Shown here in pieces: positions 1 to 7,318 of a stretch of DNA of 10,444 nucleotides. Numbering within the stretch: the stretch's first letter is position 1; every line of letters starts with the position of its first letter. The position numbers were made by a program, and so were the translations under genes. Origin of the DNA: Chitinophagaceae bacterium UBA2789 (lineage in GTDB: Bacteria; Bacteroidota; Bacteroidia; Chitinophagales; Chitinophagaceae); assembly GCA_002352145.1 (NCBI GenBank), contig DEHX01000153.1:1-10444 (forward strand), written 5' to 3'. Below the pieces are notes generated by a model, which saw only the letters and a list, made by a program, of their open reading frames with translations, had not been told where the DNA came from and made no database searches.

Positions 1-785
1 GCTACGAGTACCGCCGCTTCCCCGATCTTATCCCTCATTTCAGGGGTGACAACCGCAGAAGGTGTTTCTTCCACTACTTTCTGGTGACGGCGCTGGATAC
101 TGCACTCTCTTTCGAGTCCATGAATAACATTGCCATATTTATCTGCCACTACCTGCACTTCAATATGCCGTGGTGAAGTCACATACTTTTCGATGAAAAC
201 AGACCCGTCACCAAAAGATGATTTTGCCTCACTAATAGCTCTCTCCATCTGTTCCTGCATATCATCTGCCTTTTCAACTATTCGCATACCCTTACCGCCA
301 CCTCCGGCAGACGCTTTGATCAAAACAGGGTATCCAATTTTATCAGCAACTTCAATGGCGAGGTTTACATCTTCGATAGCCCTGTCAATTCCGGGCACCA
401 TTGGTATATTGTATTTCTTCACACTCTCTTTAGCAGCCAGTTTTGAACCCATAATGCGCATAGCCTCAGGTGTAGGTCCGATGAATTCAATACCGGCATC
501 CGTTACTTTTTGTGCGAAATCGGCATTCTCACTCAGAAAGCCATAGCCGGGGTGGATACCATCTACATTGAGTTCTTTGCTAATGGCAATTATCTTCTCA
601 CCATTCAGGTAAGATTGACTGGATGGTGCCGGTCCCAGGCAAACTGCTTCGTCTGCAAATAATACATGCGGTGAATGACGATCCGCTTCTGAATAAACAG
701 CAACCGATTTAATCCCCATTTTTCGGATGGTACGCATAATGCGGAGAGCTATTTCACCACGGTTGGCAACTAATATTTTTTTCAT
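1..785 (-). CDS. accC: Biotin carboxylase subunit of an acyl-CoA carboxylase (N-terminal ~261 residues, C-terminus off the left edge)
   Basis: ATP-dependent carboxylation of the biotin on a carrier protein, the first half-reaction of acetyl-/propionyl-CoA carboxylase, in the cytoplasm. Read from the ATG at 785, the protein starts MKKILVANRGEIALRI, the family's N-terminal signature. HPGYGFLSEN follows at residues 78-87 and the ATP-grasp glycine loop GGGGKG at 161-166, with the preceding ATP-contacting Lys at 157. HIEVQV lies at 207-212 and RECSIQRRHQK at 226-236, whose Lys236 corresponds to E. coli Lys238. The frame is open to base 1, so about 40% of a normal ~450-500 residue protein (catalytic Arg region and C-terminal domain) is missing only because the window ends. 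It lies 20 bases downstream of the biotin-carrier gene and is almost certainly co-transcribed with it. No Shine-Dalgarno is evident. Whether the substrate complex is acetyl- or propionyl-CoA carboxylase cannot be settled from this subunit alone. Confidence 0.95.
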   Translation of the reverse strand, partial: MKKILVANRGEIALRIMRTIRKMGIKSVAVYSEADRHSPHVLFADEAVCLGPAPSSQSYLNGEKIIAISKELNVDGIHPGYGFLSENADFAQKVTDAGIEFIGPTPEAMRIMGSKLAAKESVKKYNIPMVPGIDRAIEDVNLAIEVADKIGYPVLIKASAGGGGKGMRIVEKADDMQEQMERAISEAKSSFGDGSVFIEKYVTSPRHIEVQVVADKYGNVIHGLERECSIQRRHQKVVEETPSAVVTPEMRDKIGEAAVLV

Positions 786-805
786 CTCGATGATTTTGTT
801 TTTGA

Positions 806-1297
806 TTAAGCTAACTCTACTAAAACCTGGCCTTTGTCAACAGCCTGGCCAGGGGTAACGGCCACCCTTTTGATAGTGGCATTGGCATGTATCATGATGC
901 TGTTTTCCATTTTCATGGCTTCCAGTATCAGCAGCCGGTCCCCTTCTTTTACTTCTTGTCCATCTTTTACAGTTACATCTATTACAAGACCGGGCATCGG
1001 CGCTTTTATTTCCTTGATATGTTTAGTGGATATATTACTGAAGCCCATGCTGTCAAGCCGCTGGTCCAGTTCGTCTTTTATTTCAATATCAAAGGCTTCG
1101 CCTTCTACTTCAATTTTGAGTTTTTTACCGGAAATGTCTGATTCCAGCAACTTTGCATTGGCGGACCGGTTATCTTTTATGATATTAAATTCATCCGGCG
1201 ATTTTTTGTAGAAGTCAGAATTGTCTATCGTAGCCTGGTCAAAAGAAAAGACAAAGTCATTGGCTTTAACCTTGAAGGTCTTATTGTTTTCTGCCAT
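806..1297 (-). CDS. Biotin carboxyl carrier subunit of an acyl-CoA carboxylase (biotin/lipoyl-domain protein)
   Basis: A 163-residue carrier protein whose biotinylated lysine shuttles carboxyl groups from the adjacent biotin carboxylase to a carboxyltransferase. The C-terminal biotinyl domain spans about residues 97-163. It opens with KAPMPGLV (98-105) and carries EAMKMEN (126-132), so the biotin should sit on Lys129. Residues 1-95 form a less conserved lysine- and aspartate-rich N-terminal part. The motif AMKMEN is the form usual in propionyl-CoA carboxylase, pyruvate carboxylase and decarboxylase carriers. Fatty-acid-synthesis AccB proteins more often have AMKLMN-like motifs, so a propionyl-CoA (acyl-CoA) carboxylase role is favoured by inference. 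It is the first gene of a minus-strand pair with the biotin carboxylase. No carboxyltransferase gene is visible in the window, so it may lie beyond the left edge or elsewhere. The 192 bases upstream hold no clear gene. Confidence 0.9.
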   Translation of the reverse strand: MAENNKTFKVKANDFVFSFDQATIDNSDFYKKSPDEFNIIKDNRSANAKLLESDISGKKLKIEVEGEAFDIEIKDELDQRLDSMGFSNISTKHIKEIKAPMPGLVIDVTVKDGQEVKEGDRLLILEAMKMENSIMIHANATIKRVAVTPGQAVDKGQVLVELA

Positions 1298-1489
1298 ACT
1301 GAATGGGATTTACTTGAAAGTTAGTTGATTCGCAAGATATCGAAAGATGTTTCATGTCCGCTTTCCCCGAAGGGATAGTTTAAATGGTATTGCTACCCGG
1401 TAATTCAAACTGCAAGGTTGTCAATAGACGCCAGATTCGGAATGATTATACTCAAGAAAGGGGAGAATTAAAATCAGGAATAGAGGGGA
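1298..1489. other. Intergenic region between the ABC transporter and the biotin-carrier gene
   Basis: Both flanking genes are on the minus strand, so this 192-base gap holds the 3' end of the ABC transporter transcript and probably the promoter of the carboxylase pair. On the minus strand there is a short CCC-TTCG-GGG hairpin (plus coordinates about 1365-1375) with a UUCG tetraloop but no following T-run, so it is not a convincing terminator. A weak -7-like element, TATCTTGC on the minus strand, lies near 1332-1341, without a matching -33 element. No protein-coding signal was recognised. Confidence 0.5.
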
Positions 1490-3292
1490 CTATCTTACTT
1501 CCTGCATCTCTACCAGCTTTTTATAGAAACCACCCTGTGAAAGTAGCTGTTCATGGGTTCCTCTTTCTACAATTTTGCCTTTTTGTAAGACGATGATCTC
1601 ATCCGCATGTCTTATGGTGGAAAGACGGTGAGCTATCACAATACTGGTTCGGTTCATCATCATATTATTTATAGCGTCCTGTACCAACCGTTCACTTTCT
1701 GTGTCAAGAGAAGAAGTAGCTTCATCCAATATCAGTATGGGTGGGTTTTTTAAAACAGCTCTTGCAATCGTTAACCGCTGTCTTTCTCCTCCGCTCAGTT
1801 TGCTGCCCCGGTCGCCTATATTGTAGTTATAGCCATTTTCTTTTTTAGTGATAAACTCATGGGCATTGGCAATTTTAGCCGCCTCCACTATCTGATCATG
1901 TGTGGCTTCCTGGTGGCCTAATGCGATATTATGGGCAATCGTATCATTAAAAAGGATTGGCTCCTGGGTAACAATACTCATCAGGCTTCGAACAGAATGT
2001 AATGAGTAGTCCCTGATATTAACTCCATCTATTAATACTTCACCCGATGTTACATCATGAAATCGGGGTACCAGGTCGGCTAGCGTTGATTTACCAGCTC
2101 CTGACGAGCCAACCAATGCAATGGTTTTTCCTTTTTGTACAGTAAGGTTAATATCATCAAGAATCACTGCGTCATCATAGGCAAAACGTACATTACGAAA
2201 TTCAATCTTATCCCTGAATTCAGTAAGTTGCTTTCCGTTTGGATTGTCATCTACTGTTATAGGTGCGGTGAGCACTTCTTCTATCCGTCCGATGGCAGCA
2301 GCGCCTTTTCGCATATTGCTGAATGATGTAGATAAGGCTTTAGCAGGATTAATGATGTTATAAAAAATAGCAAGATACCCCAGGAATACGGAGGCCTCCA
2401 ACAGTTCATTCTGTAGAACAAGCCTGCCGCCATAATACAGCACAATGGTAAAAAGCATTACCCCCATCACTTCAGAGAGAGGAGATGCCATGTCTCTTCT
2501 ATAGGAAATGTGATTTTTTGCATGTAAAAGTTCCTCATTGTTTTTTCTGAACCTCGATCGCATCAGTCTTTCAACATTAAACGCTTTTATAACACGAAGG
2601 CCTCCCAGCGTTTCTTCCAGGGTTGATAGGGCATCGCTTGACTTTTTTGCTGCTTCTTCTGAATGTCTTTTAAGTGATTTGGTAACACGGCCTATAACCA
2701 GGCCTAATACCGGAATGAGTATTAATATAAAAAGGGTTAGTTGCGGACTTATCAGGAAGAGTACAGTCAGGTTAATGATGATTGTTAGCGGGTCACGGAT
2801 CCAGCCTTCCAATGTGCCCACAACCGAGCCTTCTACTTCACCCACGTCGTTGGTCATTCGGCTCATCAGGTCTCCTTTTCTTTTTTCTGTAAAAAAGCCG
2901 ATTGGCAGCTTCAGTACTTTATCATAAAGATCCTGGCGCAGTTCGTTGACAATGGTATTTTTTAAGGGGTTAAGGATATAATAAGAGAGATAAAGAAATA
3001 AGTTCTTCATAATGATGAAAGAGATCATCAAAATGCAGATATAACCAAGTACCGGAACTTTGTTGTTGGGGTCTTTCAGTGAATCAAGCAGCATATTGTT
3101 GAAAAACTGAATGGCCGGGTTATTGGTCGCTTTAAAAGTTCCTTCACCAGTAAAGATTAACTGTAAAAAAGGCATGAGCATACCCACTGAAACAATGGAA
3201 AAAATTATGCTTAATACAATAAAAAGGAAATAAAGGGCAATTTTCCCCTTATATGCTTTCAAATACCTGAATATCCTGGCGTATTGTTTCAT
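1490..3292 (-). CDS. ABC transporter, fused permease and ATPase (MsbA-like lipid exporter half-transporter)
   Basis: A 600-residue half-transporter expected to work as a homodimer in the inner membrane, with ATP hydrolysis driving export of a lipid or other hydrophobic substrate. The N-terminal ABC-type-1 membrane domain covers about 1-340, with hydrophobic helices near 18-48, 80-108, 168-200 and 275-312. It includes the coupling-region pattern FFTEKRKGDLMSRMTND (133-149), typical of MsbA-type exporters. The nucleotide-binding domain (about 362-600) is complete: Walker A GSSGAGKST (395-403), Q-loop Gln443, signature LSGGERQR (499-506), Walker B with Asp523 and catalytic Glu524, D-loop SSLD (527-530) and H-loop His555. 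Length and layout fit the MsbA/BmrA/LmrA group. The lipid A-core flippase role is plausible for a Gram-negative but is inferred; a drug or peptide exporter is the alternative. The ATG at 3292 is used. It is transcribed divergently from rbfA. Confidence 0.93.
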   Translation of the reverse strand: MKQYARIFRYLKAYKGKIALYFLFIVLSIIFSIVSVGMLMPFLQLIFTGEGTFKATNNPAIQFFNNMLLDSLKDPNNKVPVLGYICILMISFIIMKNLFLYLSYYILNPLKNTIVNELRQDLYDKVLKLPIGFFTEKRKGDLMSRMTNDVGEVEGSVVGTLEGWIRDPLTIIINLTVLFLISPQLTLFILILIPVLGLVIGRVTKSLKRHSEEAAKKSSDALSTLEETLGGLRVIKAFNVERLMRSRFRKNNEELLHAKNHISYRRDMASPLSEVMGVMLFTIVLYYGGRLVLQNELLEASVFLGYLAIFYNIINPAKALSTSFSNMRKGAAAIGRIEEVLTAPITVDDNPNGKQLTEFRDKIEFRNVRFAYDDAVILDDINLTVQKGKTIALVGSSGAGKSTLADLVPRFHDVTSGEVLIDGVNIRDYSLHSVRSLMSIVTQEPILFNDTIAHNIALGHQEATHDQIVEAAKIANAHEFITKKENGYNYNIGDRGSKLSGGERQRLTIARAVLKNPPILILDEATSSLDTESERLVQDAINNMMMNRTSIVIAHRLSTIRHADEIIVLQKGKIVERGTHEQLLSQGGFYKKLVEMQEVR

Positions 3293-3383
3293 TGAAAATG
3301 CTTCCCTTGCAAAGCCGCAAAGTAACTAATTTTACAGCGTCTGACACTGCCTGAATGTGCAGACGGAAAATAATGACAAAACT
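3293..3383. promoter_or_regulatory. Divergent promoter region between the ABC transporter and rbfA
   Basis: Only 64-91 bases separate the two divergent start codons. On the minus strand TTACTTTGC (about 3314-3322) matches the Bacteroidota -7 box TAnnTTTG at all but one defined base and would serve the ABC transporter. On the plus strand TAATTTTA (3327-3334) is likewise one base off and would serve rbfA. Neither has a convincing TTTG -33 box at the usual 19-21 base spacing. The two boxes are nearly back to back, so the polymerase sites would overlap. Confidence 0.35.
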
Positions 3384-3755
3384 ATGGTGGAAGGAAAAAG
3401 ACAAAAACAGATTGCAGGTTTACTGAACGAGGAGATGAATGTCATATTTCAGCGATTAGGATTAAACATGATTGACGGAGGTATGGTTTCCATCTCATCA
3501 GTAAAAGTGACACCCGACCTGCTGGAGGCCCGTTTTTACCTGAGTTTTTTCCAGGTGAAAGATGTGAAAGCAGCCTTGCATAAGATTGAAGACAGGCACC
3601 ATGACATCAAAAAGGAGCTGGCTGCCCATGTAAGGCACCAGTTGCGCAGCATACCGGTATTGAAGTTTTTCCATGATGATACCCTGGATCATGTTTTCAA
3701 AATGGAGGAGTTGTTCAAGAAGATTGAGGAGGAAAAGAAATCCCGGCCTGATTAA
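3384..3755 (+). CDS. rbfA: 30S ribosome-binding factor A
   Basis: A small cytoplasmic protein that binds the pre-30S subunit and assists late maturation of the 16S rRNA 5' end; it is also a cold-shock factor in other bacteria. The 123-residue product has the family's N-terminus (EGKRQKQIAGLLNEE, 3-17). The central KH-like part has VSISSVKVTPDLLEARFYLS (35-54), and the C-terminal signature is LRSIPVLKFFHDDTLDHVFKMEELFKKI (87-114). The frame could begin nine codons earlier at a GTG (3357). The ATG at 3384 is preferred because the EGKRQ block normally lies within the first few residues of RbfA, and the extra residues are unconserved-looking. The charged tail EEEKKSRPD is typical. It is followed 22 bases later by the LolC/E-like permease gene, so the two are probably one transcript. 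Confidence 0.93.
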   Translation: MVEGKRQKQIAGLLNEEMNVIFQRLGLNMIDGGMVSISSVKVTPDLLEARFYLSFFQVKDVKAALHKIEDRHHDIKKELAAHVRHQLRSIPVLKFFHDDTLDHVFKMEELFKKIEEEKKSRPD

Positions 3756-3777
3756 TTAATCAAAATCACCAGATACC

Positions 3778-5001
3778 TTGCACTTCCTTTTTGCCTGGAG
3801 ATACTTTAAAGCCAAGAAATCAACTAATGCGATCAATATCATTGCATGGGTAAGTATTGCCGCAATCTTAATAGGAACTACAGCATTGATACTGGTACTT
3901 AGTGTGTTTAATGGCTTTGAGGGGCTGGTTAAATCCCTTTATTCTTCATTTTATACTGATTTAAAAGTTTCAGCTGCTTCGGGGAAAATCATCACGGTAA
4001 GCCAGGAGCAGTTGAACCAGTTGCGAGGCATTAACGGTATCCGAAATTTTGCGTTGGTGGTGGAAGAAAAGGCGCTGGTGCAGAACGGAGAAAATCAATC
4101 AGTCATTCACCTGAAGGGGGTTGATGAGAATTATCGCTATATCACAGGTGTTGCTGATAACATACTGGTAGGCCAATACAATATTGGTACTGCAGACTCG
4201 CCAAAAATCATATTGGGCATTGGCGTCGAGGGAGCCCTGCAGGTAAGTTCCGACGCTTATACTACAGCATTGCGTATATACCTGCCCCGTAAAGGAGGAA
4301 CGGAACAACTTAATATGCTGGAGGATATAAGCAGTAATAATGTTTTGTTCTCAGGGTCTTTCAGGATTCAGCAGGACTTTGATAATAAGTATGGAATTAC
4401 CAGTATCAATTTTTTAAAGCAGGCTATGCAGATGGGCGCCAATGACTACAACGGAATTGAAATAGCTGTAACAGATCCTTCCAAAACTGCGGAAATTAAA
4501 AGAAAAGTAAAAAAAATATTCGGCGAAACTTACCTGGTACAAAACAAGTACGAACAAAACCGCAGTCTTTATTCTATAATGAATGTTGAACGTTGGGTGA
4601 TCTACGGAGTGCTTTGTCTTATCCTGGTGGTGGCCGCATTTAATATGATAGGAGCCTTATCTATGCTGGTACTTGAAAAACAAAAGGATATCAGTGTACT
4701 TCATGCTATGGGGGCCAATAAAGGTTTTATACAAAAAATATTCTTAAGTGAAGGTTTATTGCTGGCCATCATTGGCGGAGGGATTGGAATGTTGCTGGCA
4801 CTTGTCATTGCATTACTGCAATTAAAGTATCATTTAATCCCGTTGCAGGGAGGTTCATTCCTTATCAATTATTTCCCTGTTCAGTTAAAATTTACAGATT
4901 TCCTGTTAGTGGGTACCACGGTTTTTGTGATTGCCATGCTGGCTTCGTGGCTTCCATCCCGCAAAGCTGCTTCTCAAGATTTTTCTTTACGAAGTGAATA
5001 G
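3778..5001 (+). CDS. LolC/LolE-type ABC transporter permease (FtsX/MacB family)
   Basis: A 407-residue inner-membrane permease of the family that includes LolC and LolE, which extract lipoproteins from the membrane together with the ATPase LolD. The topology is characteristic: one N-terminal helix (about 20-44, following the RYFKAKKSTNAINII entry motif), a large periplasmic domain (about 45-270), then three helices (273-298, 322-348, 374-393). VLEKQKDISVLHAMGA (298-313) is the usual cytoplasmic coupling segment of FtsX permeases. The start is a TTG: an in-frame stop at 3757-3759 leaves no upstream ATG or GTG, and the conserved motif begins within a few residues, so TTG 3778 is the only reasonable start. 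The gene ends with three consecutive in-frame stops (TAG TAA TAA). No LolD-type ATPase is adjacent, so its ATPase partner must be elsewhere. The assignment to lipoprotein sorting is family inference. Confidence 0.88.
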   Translation: MHFLFAWRYFKAKKSTNAINIIAWVSIAAILIGTTALILVLSVFNGFEGLVKSLYSSFYTDLKVSAASGKIITVSQEQLNQLRGINGIRNFALVVEEKALVQNGENQSVIHLKGVDENYRYITGVADNILVGQYNIGTADSPKIILGIGVEGALQVSSDAYTTALRIYLPRKGGTEQLNMLEDISSNNVLFSGSFRIQQDFDNKYGITSINFLKQAMQMGANDYNGIEIAVTDPSKTAEIKRKVKKIFGETYLVQNKYEQNRSLYSIMNVERWVIYGVLCLILVVAAFNMIGALSMLVLEKQKDISVLHAMGANKGFIQKIFLSEGLLLAIIGGGIGMLLALVIALLQLKYHLIPLQGGSFLINYFPVQLKFTDFLLVGTTVFVIAMLASWLPSRKAASQDFSLRSE

Positions 5002-5007
5002 TAATAA

Positions 5008-5841
5008 TCAGTAATCTCCCAATGTTTCCGGTAATTGTGCCAGCGCTTTTGCCAGTTGTTCATCGTTGGGTGCGATACCATGCCATTCATGGGTGCCTTC
5101 CATAAAATCAACGCCTTTGCCCATAGCTGTATGCATCATAATGGCAACAGGTTTTCCTTTTCCGGTGAGGGTTTTGGCTTTTTCTAAAGTGGCTACCACT
5201 TCATCCATGTTGTTACCATTCATTTCCAGTGTTTGCCAGCCAAATACATCGAATTTTTCCCTGATATTACCAAGGCCCATTACTTTATCAGTTGGTCCGT
5301 CAATTTGCTGTCCATTCCAGTCAATGGTGGAAATAAGGTTGTCAACTTTATGATGAGCAGCAAACATTACAGCTTCCCAGATTTGTCCTTCATCCAATTC
5401 TCCATCGCCATGCAAGGAAAAAACCAGGTTGCTTTCTCCATTCAGCTTTTTTGTCAAGGCTGCGCCAATTGCCACACTCATTCCTTGTCCCAAAGAACCT
5501 GAAGCAATACGAACACCCGGTAAATGTTCATGGGTGGCTGGATGTCCTTGCAGTCTTGTATTTAATTTTCTGAAAGTGCCAAGTTCTTTGATATCAAAAT
5601 ACCCGGCCCTGGCCAGCGTTGAATAATAAAGAGGTGAGATATGACCGTTAGATAGTATAAATACGTCTTCCTCTTTTGCATCCATCGAGAAATCAGGATT
5701 ATGTTTCATTATTTTGAAATAAAGGGCTGTCAAAAAATCAGCACAGCCCAATGAACCACCTGGATGTCCGCTGTTTACACCATGTACCATACGAACTATA
5801 TCCCTTCTTATCTGTGATGCGATTGCAGTTAATTCTGCCAT
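5008..5841 (-). CDS. Transketolase, N-terminal (thiamine diphosphate-binding) subunit
   Basis: Half of a split transketolase, which moves two-carbon units between sugar phosphates in the non-oxidative pentose phosphate pathway using thiamine diphosphate. The 277-residue protein matches the N-terminal third to half of full-length enzymes (~650 residues). It has SGHPGGSL with the cofactor/substrate His26 (24-31), SNGHISPLYY (64-73), GSLGQG (115-120) and the diphosphate motif GDGELDEGQIWEA (145-157) ending at Asn176. THEWHG (250-255) follows. It stops where the pyrimidine-binding second domain would begin, and the stop codon is clean, so this looks like a genuine split subunit, not a truncation. 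The matching C-terminal subunit is not next to it: downstream is the convergent LolC-like gene, 6 bases away, and upstream is a divergent promoter region. The ATG at 5841 is used. Confidence 0.93.
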   Translation of the reverse strand: MAELTAIASQIRRDIVRMVHGVNSGHPGGSLGCADFLTALYFKIMKHNPDFSMDAKEEDVFILSNGHISPLYYSTLARAGYFDIKELGTFRKLNTRLQGHPATHEHLPGVRIASGSLGQGMSVAIGAALTKKLNGESNLVFSLHGDGELDEGQIWEAVMFAAHHKVDNLISTIDWNGQQIDGPTDKVMGLGNIREKFDVFGWQTLEMNGNNMDEVVATLEKAKTLTGKGKPVAIMMHTAMGKGVDFMEGTHEWHGIAPNDEQLAKALAQLPETLGDY

Positions 5842-6085
5842 AAGCTTTGATATTATTAAACTTTTTATACTTTTGTAACTCTAACGCTTCAGAAGCACTG
5901 ATGCGCTGCAAAAGTGCATTCTTTTTTGATATAAAATCCAACCGGATTAATCAAACTGCCAACAAAGTCAAATCATCCTGTGGTTTTACAATTAATTAAT
6001 TGAGCCATTTAATAAATAGTGGCATAATTATATAGAAACCCGGAAGTTAAAACCTAATTTTGTGACCGATTAAACCTTGCTTAGG
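5842..6085. promoter_or_regulatory. Divergent promoter region between transketolase N-subunit and the WecA-like gene
   Basis: This 244-base AT-rich gap holds signals for both neighbours. TAATTTTG (6055-6062) is an exact match to the Bacteroidota -7 consensus TAnnTTTG and sits 23 bases before the ATG at 6086, the best candidate promoter for the WecA-like gene, though no TTTG -33 box is seen. A second exact match, TACTTTTG (5868-5875), has a TTTG at 5846-5849, 18 bases upstream, but would give a leader of about 200 bases. On the minus strand CACTTTTG (5909-5916) is one base off and could serve transketolase. A 14-bp palindrome is described separately. No gene was seen. Confidence 0.45.
5989..6002. 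repeat. 14-bp perfect palindrome CAATTAATTAATTG
   Basis: The sequence reads identically on both strands. It lies in the divergent intergenic region, 84 bases before the WecA-like ATG and 148 bases before the transketolase ATG. A dimeric regulator could bind here, or it may simply reflect AT richness (it contains repeated TTAA units). It has no spacer and no T-run, so it is not a terminator. Confidence 0.5.
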
Positions 6086-7222
6086 ATGCTCGATATATTG
6101 CTGACTGCTTCTGTTTCTTTCATCATCACCTTTCTGGCGATCCCTGTGGTAATACAGGTGGCGGAGAAAAAGAAACTATATGATATACCGGATGAAAGAA
6201 AGCTTCACACAAGATTAGTGGCGTCTTTGGGCGGAGTCGGTATTTTTGGAGGTTTCATTTTAGCTTCTCTATTATCCATACAGGGGTATCAAAACCCGGA
6301 ATTCCAGTACTTTTTTGCTGCAGCCATCATCATTTTTTTCCTTGGACTGAAAGATGACATAATGATTCTTTCTGCCAGCAAGAAATTTGTGGGTCAGATT
6401 ATAGCCGCATCCATACTTATACATCTGGGTGGTATCCGTCTCGATAGCATGCATGGGTTATTAGGTTTTAATGAATTACCGGAAGGTTTTGGCCTGGCTC
6501 TTTCATATCTTACGATCATAGTAGTAATCAACTCTTTTAACCTTATTGATGGTGTTGACGGATTGGCTGCAAGTCTGGGAGTGCTGACAATGACTATTTT
6601 TGGTGCATATTTCTTTGCTATCGATTACCAGGCCTATGCATTGATGGCATTTGCCATGGCTGGTAGCCTGGTAGCGTTCCTTATTTTCAACCATAGTCCT
6701 GCCAAGATTTTCATGGGCGATTCTGGTTCCCTGATGATTGGTTTGATCAATTCGATTTTAGTCATTAAGTTCATTAATGTTTCTAATACACCGTTTGTGG
6801 CAGTACCTGTACAATCTGCCGTGGCAGTTGGATTTGCCATACTATTAGTACCCTTGCTCGATACGTTAAGGGTATTTGGTATAAGGATTTTCAAAGGCAG
6901 ATCTCCCTTTACCCCTGACAGAAACCATGTACATCACTTACTGCTTGACAGCGGTCTCAATCATGCCGCAGTAACATTCACCTGTGTTGGGCTCAATATC
7001 GGGTTTATTGTATTGGCCTGGACGGGTAAATCAATTGGTCCTAATTATTTATTGTTTATTATTCTGGCTTTGTCATTTGCCGGACTGGGTGTACTGTTTT
7101 ATCGTAATAAATCCGGCCGCAAAATGGTTATTTCAAAAAGAAAAGATGGGGCTACGGAACTCAAAACTCACTCAAAAGTGGTTACCCTGACCAAAGAAAC
7201 CCCTGCCGCGGGGAATAATTAA
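6086..7222 (+). CDS. WecA/TagO-like undecaprenyl-phosphate sugar-1-phosphate transferase (glycosyltransferase family 4, MraY superfamily)
   Basis: A polytopic inner-membrane enzyme that transfers a sugar-1-phosphate, probably from UDP-GlcNAc or a related UDP-HexNAc, to undecaprenyl phosphate, starting synthesis of O-antigen, capsule or other glycans. Counting from the ATG at 6086 (378 residues), the protein has many hydrophobic helices and the family's polar motifs. These are the Asp pair LKDD (88-91), NSFNLIDGVDGLAASLG (149-165) with Asp155 and Asp158, IFMGDSGS (208-215) and RNHVHH (279-284). The HxHH motif favours the WecA/WbcO branch over MraY, which makes peptidoglycan lipid I. The charged C-terminal tail after about 340 is unconserved-looking. 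The frame also contains a TTG three codons earlier (6077). The ATG is preferred because it follows an exact -7 box at a suitable distance. The sugar specificity is unknown. Confidence 0.9.
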   Translation: MLDILLTASVSFIITFLAIPVVIQVAEKKKLYDIPDERKLHTRLVASLGGVGIFGGFILASLLSIQGYQNPEFQYFFAAAIIIFFLGLKDDIMILSASKKFVGQIIAASILIHLGGIRLDSMHGLLGFNELPEGFGLALSYLTIIVVINSFNLIDGVDGLAASLGVLTMTIFGAYFFAIDYQAYALMAFAMAGSLVAFLIFNHSPAKIFMGDSGSLMIGLINSILVIKFINVSNTPFVAVPVQSAVAVGFAILLVPLLDTLRVFGIRIFKGRSPFTPDRNHVHHLLLDSGLNHAAVTFTCVGLNIGFIVLAWTGKSIGPNYLLFIILALSFAGLGVLFYRNKSGRKMVISKRKDGATELKTHSKVVTLTKETPAAGNN

Positions 7223-7242
7223 TCATTTTAAATAAAAAATGA
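7223..7242 (+). terminator. Weak AT-only hairpin after the WecA-like gene
   Basis: TCATTTT (7223-7229) pairs with AAAATGA (7236-7242) around a 6-base loop immediately after the stop codon. The stem is almost all A-T and is followed by a T-run only 10 bases later (7252-7257), so it is a poor intrinsic terminator. It may only mark the 3' end of the transcript. Confidence 0.25.
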
Positions 7243-7263
7243 ATTACTGCCTTTTTTGAACCC

Positions 7264-7298
7264 TTTGGCAGGTAAATTCTTCTGTTTCATTAGCTTTG
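7264..7298 (+). promoter_or_regulatory. Promoter of frr
   Basis: TAGCTTTG (7291-7298) matches the Bacteroidota -7 consensus TAnnTTTG exactly. A TTTG at 7264-7267 could be the -33 box, but the 23-base spacing is longer than the usual 19-21. Transcription would start near 7304-7306, about 34 bases before the frr ATG. A short perfect inverted repeat lies exactly at that point. Confidence 0.55.
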
Positions 7299-7303
7299 CC
7301 TCC

Positions 7304-7318
7304 CTGTAACTATTACAG
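7304..7318. repeat. Inverted repeat at the predicted frr transcription start
   Basis: CTGTAA (7304-7309) and TTACAG (7313-7318) are perfect inverted copies separated by CTA. It begins six bases after the -7 box, where the transcript should start. The following AGTTAACT (7317-7324) is itself palindromic. It could be an operator or a small 5' hairpin; its length makes chance occurrence possible. Confidence 0.4.

Noticed and set aside
130..546. Plus-strand open frame of 138 residues opposite the biotin carboxylase
   Set aside because: The minus strand encodes an unbroken, highly conserved biotin carboxylase here; the plus frame has no recognisable family.
1365..1375. CCC-TTCG-GGG hairpin after the ABC transporter
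   Set aside because: The stem is only 3-4 bp with no T-run, so it does not qualify as a terminator.
1386..1402. GGTA-TTGC-TACC-C-GGTA, two mutually exclusive four-base hairpins
   Set aside because: The stems are too short to distinguish from chance, and it has no context suggesting an attenuator.
4943..4994. CTTCGT ... ACGAAG inverted repeat near the end of the LolC-like gene
   Set aside because: The loop is 40 bases and no T-run follows, so it is not a terminator.
5738..5941. Minus-strand 67-residue open frame reaching into the divergent promoter region
   Set aside because: It overlaps the transketolase start in another frame and has no recognisable features.
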